Assembly: GCA_964058805.1 (NCBI GenBank)
Contig: CAXKVV010001969.1
Coordinates: 1 to 26,045, forward strand
DNA from: Schoenoplectus triqueter
Lineage: Eukaryota > Streptophyta > Magnoliopsida > Poales > Cyperaceae
Length of the DNA: 26,045 nucleotides
Direction of reading: 5' to 3'
Position numbers and translations under genes: made by a program. The notes under the pieces were generated by a model, which was given only the letters and a program-made list of their open reading frames with translations, ran no database searches and was not told where the DNA came from. Shown in pieces: positions 1-10,591 of this stretch (the first letter of the stretch is position 1; each line of letters begins with the position of its first letter).

Positions 1-3000
1 ACGACACTCATTTATGGCGGTCTGAAGTTTTCTCCGGTAACCCGCACCAGCGGTAGGCCCCAGCTGTGAAGCTCCGCCTCCGTCGGCAGCCCGATGTAAC
101 TTTTGCCTGTCCTACGAGCCAAGTTCGCAAAGGTGTGTGCAGAGGTGGTGTGCTGCCTACGAGCGAAGCAAACCTTGAGTGGCTGGCCCCTGCTCGTCGC
201 TGATCTCAGTAACTGGAAGGCCTCCACCGCGTCACGCGCCCCCCTCCAGCAAGGTAGTAAGTCCTCCTCTCCTGTCACCATGAAATCCACCAGTGACTTA
301 CAGTCAGTAAAAATCTTCTGCGGTTTTTGTATGTAGGGAGACGTCCAGTCCCGCAGCGCAAGCTTGAGGGCCTGTGCTTCGGCTTGAAAAGCTGTAGCCG
401 CCACCAACGGTGAGTAATATATGAGTTGAATCTGTCCCGAGCTGGTGTAGAACACCAAACCCGCTCCCGCATTCCCGGCTTGGTCTAGTGAGGCATCAAC
501 GACCACATAAGCTAAGTTTTCACTCCATTGCATTAATTCATTTTCTCGGTTGATAAAATGGTGATTTTGTGGGATGGGGGTTCTGCTGGTTCGTTGGGGT
601 AGTTGTATATGGGGTGTCGGGTTCAGGTAGAGGGAGTTGCTGGCTGGGTTGTGTTGAGGCTCTGTGACGCCTCGGGCGTCGATCTGTGGTATTGTTATAG
701 TATTCACGTGGGTGAAAAGGGGAGGGGTTGTTGTACTGTTTGCACCTGAATGTTGTGCTGGTGTGTGGTGGATTCGGATTTTTTGGGTTTGGGATAATAA
801 CAAAGCTTCATGCAGTATTTGTTGCGGGTTTGGTTGCGTGTTTTCAAAGATGTAGCTATTTCTTGCCTTCCATATACCCCATGCTAAGCAACATGCCAAA
901 CTTTTATCTGCAGGGGTCAAAGGAGTGAGCAGCTGCATGGCAGCCGTTCTGACATCTAGCGAGAGCTCAGGTGTACGAATGTGCAGTGGAGATGCAAACC
1001 AAGTCGCACGGGAGAAAGCACAGTCAAACAGCAGATGCCGAACTGTCTCGTTCTCCAGTGCACACACTGGACACAAAGGTGAGATGCCCTGCATTCGTCG
1101 TCTTAAAACTGACATCACTGGTATTGCATTTTGCCCAATTTTCCACATAAATAATTTCACCCGAGGAATAACCTCCACACCCCAAATCAACATCCAATAC
1201 GGGTGTCTCTCAACTGCACTAGCCCCATTTGTTTGCTCCATCAGTGCCTCATAACCTGTTTGTACACTATATTTCCCGTTTTGCGCACCCAGCCACACTA
1301 ACTTGTCTGGTACCAAAGTATCCTGTCGGGGCGGTTCTTGCAACCTCAGAATAGCAGCCACCCCTTCATTTTCAAATAAGGCTCTAATCTCGTCTTCCTT
1401 CCAGGTTCCGCGCTGGTGGTCCCAAAGATCTGCAACCGACAGGTCCGATGTGGGTTGTCTACTATGTTGCCAAGCCGGGTGCCAAGGTTCACCAGTCACA
1501 TTTATTCCCTCCCCAGAACCAATCCTCCATGTAAATTTATGTGTAATTTTTGTTCTGGTTTGTAATAATGTATTCATTGTTGTACTATTTGCTGGGGAGG
1601 GATCCACGGTCCACCAGGTACGTGTTCCTTTATACTTTGCATTACATATTTGTGCCCAGATACTGTGATGGTTTGTGAGTAGGACCCAAAAGGCCTTGAT
1701 CAGGACAGCCTCATTCAGCACGTCCAATCTTCGAATCCCCAATCCACCAATGTCTTTTGGTAAGGTTATGCGGTCCCATGAGACATAGGCCAAATAGTGC
1801 GTCTGGTTTATTTTTCCCCAAAAGAACCTTCTTACCTCAGAAACCAGCCTTGTTAATGTACGTCTGGGCAGCAAGTGCGCCCCCATATAGTAGACAGGTA
1901 AGGCAAGCAAAACGTGTTTTGCCAGTGCTAGTCGACCTGCATGTGAGAGAGTGCTCACCTTCCATCCCCCAAACTTCCCTACTGTTTTGTCCTCCATACG
2001 CTTGTAATGTCTGTAAGTCACCTTTCCATGTGGCATAGGGTAACCTAGATAAGTAGTGGTGTCATCTGACCCTTTTGATGGGAAAGTTTGAGTTACCAAC
2101 CTCTTTCTCCTTATTGTAGTGCACTTTGAAAACCAAACCACCGATTTTTTATCATTGATCTTTAGCCCCGAAATTCGTCCAAAGTCCCCCATTATGATGT
2201 TCAGCATATTTAATTCTGCCTCTTCTGCCTGTCCAAAGAGCACTAGGTCGTCTGCATACATACTGTGTGTGAGTGCAGGCGCACCCGTAGCTAGGATAAT
2301 GCCTTTCAAATCACCTTTTTGCTGTGCTCCCTGTAGCATTTGTGAGAGGACCTCCATTGATAGGATAAATAGATAGGGAGATAGTGGACACCCCTGTCGC
2401 AGCCCTCGCCCTGGCTTTATGAAGCCACCTCCTGCCACTCCATTGAGCTTTATTGAGAACCTGGACCCTGCAACACAAGATAAAATTAGGGTTATTAGGT
2501 GCTGCGGAAAGTTGAATTTCCGCAGCGTTGTGTATAGGAACCTCCAGTCCAATGTGTCGAAAGCCTTAAATAGGTCCGCTTTCAAAGCGAAAGATTGTTC
2601 CTTCCATTCTGCTCTTTGAAACGAGTGAACCACCTCTGTCATTATCAAAACATTTTCCTGTATACTCCGGCCCTTCAGAAACGCCATTTGTGTGTTTGAG
2701 ATCAAACTTGGGAGCAATGGTTTGATTCTATTTGCAATTATCTTTGTAAGTAGCCTATAATAGACTGAGCAAACGCTTAGCGGTCTAAAATGGGCTGGCT
2801 TGGAGGGGTGGTCTACTTTTGGTATGAGTACCAGGTGGCTCATCATCCATTCATCTGGCGCTTGCCCCTTGTGAAAAGCCTCCTGTATCTGTTGCACCAC
2901 AGCTGGGCCGATAACTTGCCACTCCCGAATCAAGAACCGTACAGTGAAACCATCAGGTCCTGGTGCCTTGTCTAAGCCCATTTCCTTTAGGGTTTTCACG

Positions 3001-4090
3001 ATCTCGAGCTCCGATGGAATCAAAGTGAGTCTTTGGTGTGCCCTCTGGGGTACTGTTGGGAACCGCAAACCATTCATTTTCTCTAGATTCTGTGGTTCTG
3101 TGTTGTGAGTGTACAGACCTTTGAAATAAACTACCAACTCCCTTCTAGTTTGTTGGTCCGTATCTGTCCATGTTCCATCATCCCTTTGTAGAGACATTAT
3201 CATGTTCTTCCGCCGGTGAATTGTGGCTGCATTATGGAAGAATTTAGTGTTCCTATCCCCGTAGGAGACCCAATTGATACGTGCTCTTTGATGCCAGAAA
3301 ACCTCCAGTTGTGTGTGAACTTTCTCAAACTCTTCTCTCAGCCTTAGTTCTGTTGTGAAATCCCTGCAAGACGGATGTGTAGATTGAACCTGGGCTATTT
3401 GGTGTTCCAATTCCTTTAGTCGTTTGGCTGGGAGGGGGTAATTACGTGCCCAAGCTCGAAGCCCCCGTCCAAGATTAATTTGTCTGTCCTCCCAATTCTG
3501 TCCTTCATAAAGGCTCCATAACCTCGCACATTCGGCATCAAAACCCCTCAGCTGCATCCACCAGTGTTCTATTCGGAAGGTTGTAGTAGTTCGAGTCAGT
3601 TGGGTAGTACGGAGGAGGATAGGTGTGTGGTCACTGTATATCATTGGTAGGTGTTTGACATGTGCTTTGGGGTACCTTGCCTGCCATTTTGAGTTCACAA
3701 TTGCCTTGTCCAGCCTTTGAAAAATGGGTCTGGATGTGAATTGGGAGTTGGTCCAGGTGTATGCCGGGCCACTAAAACCTAGATCAATCAAGTCGGCTCG
3801 TCTCAAGAGGTCGCGGAAAGATTTATTGTTACTATTTAAAGTGTTTGACCCTCCATATTTATCTCCCAGAGTTGAGACCGCATTGAAATCACCTATACAG
3901 CAAAGAGGCATACTTCCGGCTGCATAGCTTTCTATCGTTCGCCAGATCTGAGTGTTTTGCCTGTGACTCGCATCACCATAAATGAGTGCTAAAATCCATC
4001 TTTCATCTGGGCCAGATTCTATAAGCGCAATTATATAATGTTTTTCAGCTTCCAGGACTGATAACTTTATCTGAGGAGGAATAATTATAC
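1..4090 (-). mobile_element. LINE (non-LTR retrotransposon), 5'-truncated, 3' end outside window
   Basis: The whole left end is one plant LINE read on the minus strand. Its ORF2 shows endonuclease, reverse transcriptase, zinc-knuckle and RNase H blocks in the usual order. No ORF1 is present, and the N-terminal half of the endonuclease is missing. Endonuclease-like similarity stops near 4085-4095, and the DNA beyond it (CT-rich, then gene leader) is different. That is the 5' truncation typical of target-primed reverse transcription. The 3' UTR and poly(A) tail lie left of position 1, so a target-site duplication cannot be tested. The unbroken frame suggests a fairly recent insertion. Confidence 0.93.
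12..3911 (-). CDS. LINE ORF2 polyprotein: endonuclease (partial) - reverse transcriptase - RNase H
   Basis: An uninterrupted 1299-residue frame from the first ATG. The frame stays open for 62 more codons upstream to a TAA at 4098-4100, and those codons (LIYGDASHRQN...IW) still look like endonuclease, so this ATG is internal to the original protein. Residues 1-105 are the C-terminal part of an APE-type endonuclease (IGDFN at 6-10, SDH at 93-95). Reverse transcriptase spans about 310-640: KAPGPDG near 315, motif A ADLFKAFD at 445-452, GLRQGCPLSP near 503-512, and catalytic YADD at 552-555 (near 2247-2258). A Cys/His zinc-binding segment (CPVC...HLLFDC) lies at about 905-972. A plant RNase H domain begins near 1133 with VVVDAS, QAEAQAL and TDCKSL carrying the first three acidic residues. 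The fourth acidic position looks replaced (TFANLARR instead of an ADALA-type motif). The protein would copy its RNA at a nicked target, but the element lacks its 5' end and cannot be autonomous. Confidence 0.95.
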   Translation of the reverse strand: MPLCCIGDFNAVSTLGDKYGGSNTLNSNNKSFRDLLRRADLIDLGFSGPAYTWTNSQFTSRPIFQRLDKAIVNSKWQARYPKAHVKHLPMIYSDHTPILLRTTQLTRTTTTFRIEHWWMQLRGFDAECARLWSLYEGQNWEDRQINLGRGLRAWARNYPLPAKRLKELEHQIAQVQSTHPSCRDFTTELRLREEFEKVHTQLEVFWHQRARINWVSYGDRNTKFFHNAATIHRRKNMIMSLQRDDGTWTDTDQQTRRELVVYFKGLYTHNTEPQNLEKMNGLRFPTVPQRAHQRLTLIPSELEIVKTLKEMGLDKAPGPDGFTVRFLIREWQVIGPAVVQQIQEAFHKGQAPDEWMMSHLVLIPKVDHPSKPAHFRPLSVCSVYYRLLTKIIANRIKPLLPSLISNTQMAFLKGRSIQENVLIMTEVVHSFQRAEWKEQSFALKADLFKAFDTLDWRFLYTTLRKFNFPQHLITLILSCVAGSRFSIKLNGVAGGGFIKPGRGLRQGCPLSPYLFILSMEVLSQMLQGAQQKGDLKGIILATGAPALTHSMYADDLVLFGQAEEAELNMLNIIMGDFGRISGLKINDKKSVVWFSKCTTIRRKRLVTQTFPSKGSDDTTTYLGYPMPHGKVTYRHYKRMEDKTVGKFGGWKVSTLSHAGRLALAKHVLLALPVYYMGAHLLPRRTLTRLVSEVRRFFWGKINQTHYLAYVSWDRITLPKDIGGLGIRRLDVLNEAVLIKAFWVLLTNHHSIWAQICNAKYKGTRTWWTVDPSPANSTTMNTLLQTRTKITHKFTWRIGSGEGINVTGEPWHPAWQHSRQPTSDLSVADLWDHQRGTWKEDEIRALFENEGVAAILRLQEPPRQDTLVPDKLVWLGAQNGKYSVQTGYEALMEQTNGASAVERHPYWMLIWGVEVIPRVKLFMWKIGQNAIPVMSVLRRRMQGISPLCPVCALENETVRHLLFDCAFSRATWFASPLHIRTPELSLDVRTAAMQLLTPLTPADKSLACCLAWGIWKARNSYIFENTQPNPQQILHEALLLSQTQKIRIHHTPAQHSGANSTTTPPLFTHVNTITIPQIDARGVTEPQHNPASNSLYLNPTPHIQLPQRTSRTPIPQNHHFINRENELMQWSENLAYVVVDASLDQAGNAGAGLVFYTSSGQIQLIYYSPLVAATAFQAEAQALKLALRDWTSPYIQKPQKIFTDCKSLVDFMVTGEEDLLPCWRGARDAVEAFQLLRSATSRGQPLKVCFARRQHTTSAHTFANLARRTGKSYIGLPTEAELHSWGLPLVRVTGENFRPP

Positions 4091-4100
4091 TTTGGCTTTA

Positions 4101-4571
4101 ACGCCACACGGCAGTCGCTCTCTTCTCTTTCTACTGGGCAAAAAGAGAATTAGTAAAAAAAATAATAAAAATAAATCCTTGCGAGTCTTCTATTTCCCTC
4201 TCTGTCTCTCTTTTTTTTTATTGTTCCATACATCGCCCCTGCAATTGTGGGGAATTTACCCGATTCCGAAAATGGGATCATTTGCATTCTAAGGAAGGAA
4301 AGTATCACCTCTGGTGAATTTTAGTCTCGTTAATTGTTTTTTTATTGTTGGTTAAGAACTAGAAATTGTGGGGATTTATTTCTATTTTAGCGCGGAATCA
4401 ATTTTTTTTTGTACAAAATTCAGTTGAACAACAGATATCTGTGTTTTGCCCTTTTCCCAAATGGTTAAAGATAAGCTTTAGCTTAATAGAGTTGCACAAG
4501 CAATCGTCCCAGATAAGCATATTGATTCAAGGGGCTTTTGGCATTAAATTTTTCGGAGAAAAATTGGGAAT
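4101..4571 (+). promoter_or_regulatory. Likely leader/promoter-proximal region of the RBR gene
   Basis: This stretch lies between the LINE truncation point and the RBR start codon. It has CT-rich tracts (4118-4132, 4195-4212), common around plant transcription starts, and then AT-rich DNA. No long open frame fits it. An in-frame TAA lies about 27 nt before the ATG at 4572, so translation does not start further upstream in that frame. I cannot place the transcription start or a TATA box with confidence. The LINE insertion means any original promoter sequence beyond about 480 bp has been displaced. Confidence 0.4.
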
Positions 4572-7500
4572 ATGGAGAGCTTGGGAGATTTCGAGGAGGA
4601 CCTATTTGAAAACTCGAATTCCGAATTTGAAGAATTCAGAAGCTGTCATGCAATTGGTGAAGACCAAGAAGAAGAAGAAGAGCTTTGGGAGGATACGGAT
4701 GACTCTTTTGCGCATGTTTCAAAAGAACTATTAGATGACTCTGCAGTGAAATTGTTCTTTAAAGGAGTATCAGTCTGTGAGGAAAAAGAGAATGGGTCGA
4801 AGGTTGCAGGAATTGGAGTGGTTATGGAGAGGGGAGGTGAAAGTGGAGTTACAGTAATTCAAGTTCAGAAAAAGATGGATTTCTATGTCGAAGAGTTAGC
4901 TGCCGAGCATCTCGCCTTGCTGGATGGGATTTTGGTTGCTCTCAAGAATAATGTAAAGAAGATTTATGCTTTTACTGATTCAGAGAAGCTTTACTTTCAG
5001 GCAAGCATATTTTTTTAATCTTAATCATAGGATTGAATTGTAGATCAATTGGTTCAGCATCCACTGAAGTAATTATTCCTTACAAGATAACTCAAATTTT
5101 TATGATTTGCATATTGAAGGATTGTTTAATCCGTGCCAAACCTCAAGTTGCCTTCATAATAAAAAAACACAACTATTACCAATTCTTGTTCTTCATCATA
5201 TCTGTTATGATTGTGTCATTTTTCAGGGCTTTTTGGGTATTCTTGGGAAGGGGTGTGAGAGATACTTGAGATGTTGACCAGGAGTGAACTTTTATCTTTT
5301 CTAACTGTATATGTGATGTATTTGGGATAGATATTAGAGTATGGATGGTACTACTTTCAATGTAGAGTGTAGTTGAGAAAGTAAAATGAATTTGGTGCTT
5401 TTTAATTGGAACAGTTTAGTGGAATAAAGTTGTGATCTTTCACTAGAGTTTCAGTCAAAACAAAATTTCTTCCAGTGTTCCTTTAACTGTTAATTTTCTA
5501 CTGGTGAGGTTCAAAATATGCTACTTTAAAGTTCTAAGATTCAATCCTATTTTTTAGATTGCTGAGACCGAACTCCTTGAAGACAAGCTCCTGGTAGCCC
5601 TTGGTCACCGAATTCTAGAGCTTGCAGAACAACTGGATGACTTTGATCTAACTTTATTACCAAATACTGACCTAGCAAACTCCCTCCAATTAGCCCAGGA
5701 GGCAATTGGCATTTATAATCCTCCCATTCTCGATTCTGTGCCCAACAAGGAACACAGAAATTGCTACTGCCCATACCCTAGCTGCGCAGCCCGTTTGGAC
5801 CTAATCCAGAGTTACTGTGGTCCGGGACCTTCTGATGCATACCGGTTTGAGTGTCCTGAGTGTCGGAGGGATTATTGTGTCAATTGTTTGGTGCCATGGC
5901 ATGCAACACTTACTTGTGAGGAGTATTGGGACTTGTTGTCAGATGATAGAGAGGGTGGGAACATCTCATCCCGCAACGTGACACGAGTTGAAACATGGAG
6001 GACATGTCAGCATTGCGGCAATAGGATTGAGCGCTCTTCAGGATGCAACCGCATGACTTGCTGGTATGTACAATTATTTTGATTTTGACCTTTTTAGTTT
6101 TCAATACATTGCAAAAGCTAATAGAGCCATCCAATTCAAGTCAAAGTCAGGTACAGTTATATTATATAATGACATACTTGTAGGTCGTCATAATCAATAA
6201 ATAAACTCATGAGCAGAATCAGAACTGAAATAAAAAAAATTTAATTAGTTCTTCCAGTTCCTGATTTTCAAACCTATTGATGCAGAAGGGGTTGTTCGAA
6301 TATTTAACTAAAGAATCTGCTTTACAAAAAGAAAATTGTCTTGTATTTACTGTTTTGCTTGGCTCATGACCGGTTGTTTGATTAATGGGCTGGTTTGTAG
6401 GTGCTAACTTAATGAAAATCTGATCAATTCTGATTTAGTTGTATTGTCCGTTTCGTTGATGCCTCAGTTTAATATAAAAAATTCTATTTGCTTGTATTAG
6501 TAACCTGGTCAACTAGTAATGTCAACTCAATTGCTTTTATTGATAAAAAAAGGATGCAACTCATCATGTATCACACATCAAACTTCCAATTCTATCAAAT
6601 AACCTTTGTACAATTAATTATTTTCCCAATGTTTATTGTCATCATATTATACTACTGTTAAATTAAATTAAACTTTATTGTCATCCATTGTATTACCATC
6701 GTTATGTAATTCATTGCATATGCTAATATGATTCTCGTGATGCAATTATTATGACGCAAGATACTTGCAAATGTTTATGTTGCTAATAGATTTTGGTAAA
6801 GAATTTTTTTTTTTTTGCAAGGACAATACTTACATACTGTGCCAAATTAAACTATGCTTAATTTTGTGAAAAAAATTAAGCTTAATATAACAAACTAAAG
6901 CACATGTAGCAAATTAAAATAGGGTGGCAATCCCATTGACAATATATAGACTTGATGTTCTTGTAGCACTAAAACATAATTTGTATTTTAAAGTAATCCA
7001 ACCTTTAAGATGTCATATCCACTAAACTAATAGGATTTAAATGAAAAATGGTGGAATTTCGTGCAAGTTTTACTGTTCATAAAACAACAAAAAACTTCCA
7101 ACTGTATATTTAAAAACATTTGATGGAAATGGAAAATGACACTAAATTGCATAAAATTCGGTTTACAACCAATTGATAATTCTTACAACATGTCTATAAA
7201 TTTCTCTTTTTGTTTTTTGAAAATTTGAAAATTAGTTAAGAATTTATTTTGAAGATTATCAAAATATCCATCGTCAAGGAATCTCAACCCATCAAAATAT
7301 ATCTGTATCATGTGTGTTAATACCCAAGCTATTTAAAGCTGAGTTTCCTAATACATAAACATGGATGATGCATCAGCATGAGAAGCAATTATGTTCTGTT
7401 CCAATGCTAAATAACTTAAGCCCAGATAATGTTTGTTATTTGCAAATAAGAAAGTTGACATCCTTCTTTATCAGGTGTGGGCACGAGTTCTGCTACTCCT

Positions 7501-7871
7501 GCAATGCAGCATACCACCATGGGAACCAGACATGCCAGTGCAGCCCCTACTGGGCTAACTCACAACATGACATGCCAGTTCCGCAACCAAACACACCCCA
7601 TCAAATGGAAATGTGGTCATGGGACTCATTTGACTGCATACCAACAAACACCATGGAGGGTTACTCAGAGCAGGAGAGGGCTCAGCTGCAGCTGATACAA
7701 CGGTTCCTGTCTGGTGGTTTCAGTCTGAGCGATCACCCATGCGAGGACCCACCACCGCCACGCTGTTCTGAGTCGTACATAGACACCATGAAGGACCTCC
7801 ACCAGCTGCCTTGGCTTGAGAGGTTCGTGTCGATGATCAGTGACAGCTATAATGAGGATTACATTCAGTGA
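4572..7871 (+). CDS. RBR-family E3 ubiquitin ligase-like protein with RNase H-like N-terminus, RING1 absent (3 exons)
   Basis: Exons 4572-5000, 5558-6063 and 7475-7871 join in phase into 443 residues. Residues 1-55 are acidic. Residues 58-200 match the RNase H-like (RVT_3) domain that precedes the RBR module in a plant subfamily: KLFFKG, AGIGVV, EELAAEHLALLDG, TDSEKL, then LLVALGHRILEL. It lacks the first catalytic Asp, as is usual there. The IBR zinc ligands are complete (C214, C219, C242, C245, C250, C253, H258, C263). RING2 is also complete, with C293/C296, the presumed catalytic C306 in SGCNRMTC, and CGHEFCYSC. The expected RING1 (C3HC4, roughly 80-100 residues before YCPYPSC) is missing: the linker runs straight from AIGIYNPP to NKEHRN. 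RING1 recruits the E2, so this is either a non-canonical ligase or a decaying paralogue. Intron 1 (557 nt) uses a GC donor (CAG/GCAAGC) and a TTTTTAG acceptor; intron 2 is a 1411-nt GT-AG intron. The ATG is preceded by an in-frame stop. Confidence 0.85.
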
Positions 7872-7907
7872 AGGAAAGAAAAAGAAAGAAAGAAAGAAAG
7901 AGAAAGT
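7871..7907. repeat. (GAAA)n microsatellite in the RBR 3' flank
   Basis: A purine-only run of GAAA/GGAAA units starts at the stop codon of the RBR gene and probably lies in its 3' UTR. A loose AATAAT polyadenylation-like signal follows near 7940. Confidence 0.85.
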
Positions 7908-9505
7908 ACAGAAAGAATTGTGACGGTTTATTACATTAGAATAATTTTTGTTTCATTTTTTTTCACTATTTAAAAGACCTCAGAAAATAGGATGGTGTGT
8001 AGATCTGTGGTAGTTACTATTAAAAACCCTCTTGCTATGAGCATCCAACTTTTGCAAAAAGAAAAAAAGGAAAAAAAAAAGAAATATGTGGCCATGTGGG
8101 AAACCTTTTTTATAAGCAGCCAGCTGGTATCAGTTTATATTTCGTTCGGGAAGTCTGTGTCAGTGGCCCACTAGTGACGGTATGATTGTGTTCAGTTCAA
8201 TTACGAGAAAGGAATGTACATGATATTAGGATATAGATAACATGGGCATAGACCAGGTAATTGACATTCTTTAGAAAAATGTGGTACTGAACATACTTTC
8301 TTTTCCGTCATATGTATATTTTTTTCATTAGCAAAAAGAATACATGATTTCTTTTTTTGAGTAAATGATTTGTAGTGCCAATTGTAGTGAACTTCCATAA
8401 CGCCTTGTCGTGTAGCATGAATGCATGATGTTGATAATTTGCTAACTATACGAGGGGAATTTTGCATTAAGGGCCTCGATGTTGTCATCCTTAAATCTGT
8501 ACCGTCCAATGCAATAAGCTGCTCTGATGAGGTAACTAACTGTATATCCTGGTGCTGCCCGAACTCTTCTCATGTAGTCATCTTCTACTTAAAGCTGCCC
8601 GAACTTTAATTAGAGACTGGAGAGGCGTCAAAGGAGTGAATTGGACCATCAATCTATCATTTTTCCCAAATTTCAGTCAAAATTCTTTCTCTGCCGCGTC
8701 TTATTCATTCGCTTTCAATTTTCCTTCTAATTTAACTTGCCATATCGTCGAGGGTTGATTCACAATGGTCTCGCTCTCCAAATAATAATATAGTTCTTTA
8801 ATCTGTACAAAGATGTTGAATACCGATCTTGTACCAATACCAATATGTGTCATCGTATCGACTCTGTACCACCTGTTTTGTACTGGTCTACGATATATTG
8901 GTAAGCTTGAAAAACAAATTAACTGATTGATATATTGTTCACCTAATCTGTTTGCCTAAAAATCTAATGACTTTTTCATTTAAATTTTGCCCTCGTTGCG
9001 TGCCCAATTTTTTTATTCTTTCTAGAATTATTTTTCAGGAAAAAATAGTACTGCTTATATCTTGAGGTGTTTACGTTCACGAAATTCACACTCATGCATA
9101 TATGTAATATTATTCATGAAACTATGTTCTTTGCACCTTTTATTTCGTCTGCTGAAGAAACTTTTTTTATCAACAAATATTTATTTTAATGTGAACTATG
9201 AACTCTTATCATTTTAATACGCCGCTTTGATAATTTCCAATTAATACATATTTCTTGATTGATTTTTTCCACGGGAGATCGTTCTCCGAAGTTCTTAGCA
9301 TGTGAAATTTTGTTAGCATGCATCATTTAATTAACTTGTACTTGTGTCCTACATTTTTTTAGTATCATGTACAAATATTATCACCATGGTAAAATAATAT
9401 ACAACCAACTTAGAGAAAAAGAATACAAGACACAAAACAAGGGTTATCATTGTTGAAGATTGTTGTCTTGTCGTTTACATATATCAACATAACAACTTCA
9501 AAGAA
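7908..9505. other. Intergenic AT-rich DNA, no gene recognised
   Basis: No convincing coding frame was found. Short open frames on both strands lack recognisable domains. A-rich tracts lie near 8055-8082. A 12-bp direct repeat (gctgcccgaact) occurs near 8553 and 8595. The segment 8815-8905 has repeated 'taccaat/gtacc' words that look like a degraded dispersed repeat. The first few tens of bases should include the RBR 3' UTR. Confidence 0.5.
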
Positions 9506-9651
<146 letters not shown>

Positions 9652-9739
9652 GATAGAACAAATATTGACAATCTTACATATAGTGGGGATCAAATATTAT
9701 TGAATATCAAATTTGAATATTTCTTGAAATTTTATATAT

Positions 9740-10126
9740 GGCGGGGATCACTTGATAATGGGTTATTTTGACAATCTTAACAATGAATTTTTAAATAAAT
9801 ACGAAAAAATATTAAAAATAAAAAATACTTATGAATATGTTCTTCTACTTATAAATTGATAGTGATTCAAATTTAATGTAATTTCATTATTGTTTGATAC
9901 TCCATCAAGGACCATAAAATTTTTATATAATTTATAATGATTATAGTTTGACAGTCTTTGATGGACTATCAAACAATAATAAAATTGTAAGAAATTTGAA
10001 TCACCATCAATCTATAAGTAGAAGAACATACCCATAAGATTTTTTTTATTTTTAAATTTTTTCATATTTATTTAAAAATTCATTGTCAAAATTATCAAGA
10101 TAACAATTGTCAAGTGATCCATTCCC
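9740..10126. mobile_element. Palindromic (foldback) MITE, Mutator-like, copy 1
   Basis: The termini are inverted copies: GGGGATCACTTGATAA at the left and TTGTCAAGTGATCCATTCCC at the right. The arms stay complementary nearly to the centre (for example 'ttcttctacttata' near 9840 pairs with its complement near 10014-10030). It has no coding capacity. A second copy at 18195-18541 fixes the ends and shows a 9-bp target duplication. Here the flanks are TATATAT-rich on both sides, consistent with insertion into a TA tract, but an exact duplication cannot be shown. A degraded lookalike of the left end (gtggggatcaaat) lies at 9683-9695. Confidence 0.85.

Positions 10127-10171
<45 letters not shown>
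10127..10171. repeat. (TA)n(GA)n tract, left border of palindrome B
   Basis: TA repeats at 10127-10149 pass directly into GA repeats at 10149-10171. The mirror arrangement, CT then TA, closes palindrome B at 10549-10591, so the microsatellites act as the outermost part of its inverted repeat. Confidence 0.95.
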
Positions 10172-10172
<1 letters not shown>

Positions 10173-10548
10173 AAATACCGTGAGTTTAACTCAAAAAGTA
10201 TATCAAATCATCTCTAAATTTTAATTTATCATGCTCATTAAATTTTTTATATCAAAATCTTATGGGATGCAAAAATTTAAAGTGTTTTGAGCTTTTTAGG
10301 TCATGATTTTAATTTTTGAAAATCATCTTTAAAAATAATAATAAGATATTTAATGTCCGAATATCATTTTTAAAAGTTAAAAATGATGACTTAAAAAACT
10401 TAAAACACTCCAAATTTTTACATCCCAAGAGATTTTCATATAAACAATTTAATGAGCATGATAAATTAAAATTTAAAGATGATTTGATATACTTTTTGAG
10501 TTAACCTCATAGAAGACCTCCGTGAGCTTAAGCTCATGATATCTTTAC
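10172..10548. mobile_element. Palindrome B (MITE-like foldback element)
   Basis: The left arm (10184-10255) and right arm (about 10430-10503) are near-perfect inverted copies: 'gtttaactcaaaaagtatat' on the left answers its complement on the right. The inner segments continue the pairing ('tatgggatg' against 'catcccaag'), so almost the whole unit is one hairpin. The ends carry short palindromes (TGAGTTTAACTCA near 10181-10193; TGAGCTTAAGCTCA near 10523-10536). The right arm has about 25 extra outer bases. No coding content. Its terminal core resembles the C-F core only loosely. Confidence 0.8.
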
Positions 10549-10557
10549 TCTCTCTCA

Positions 10558-10591
<34 letters not shown>
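10549..10591. repeat. (CT)n(TA)n tract between palindromes B and C
   Basis: CT repeats (about 10549-10574) followed by TA repeats (10574-10591). It closes B and abuts the first base of C. Confidence 0.95.

Noticed and set aside
103..2975. Several plus-strand frames of 60-121 codons opposite the LINE
   Set aside because: Antisense shadows of the LINE ORF2; no recognisable domains.
4366..4734. 122-codon plus-strand frame overlapping the RBR start
   Set aside because: Out of frame with the well-supported RBR exon 1, and low-complexity; a shadow frame.
8201..8758. Overlapping small frames on both strands downstream of the RBR gene
   Set aside because: No family motif, no matching splice structure or flanking transposon ends; no function supportable.
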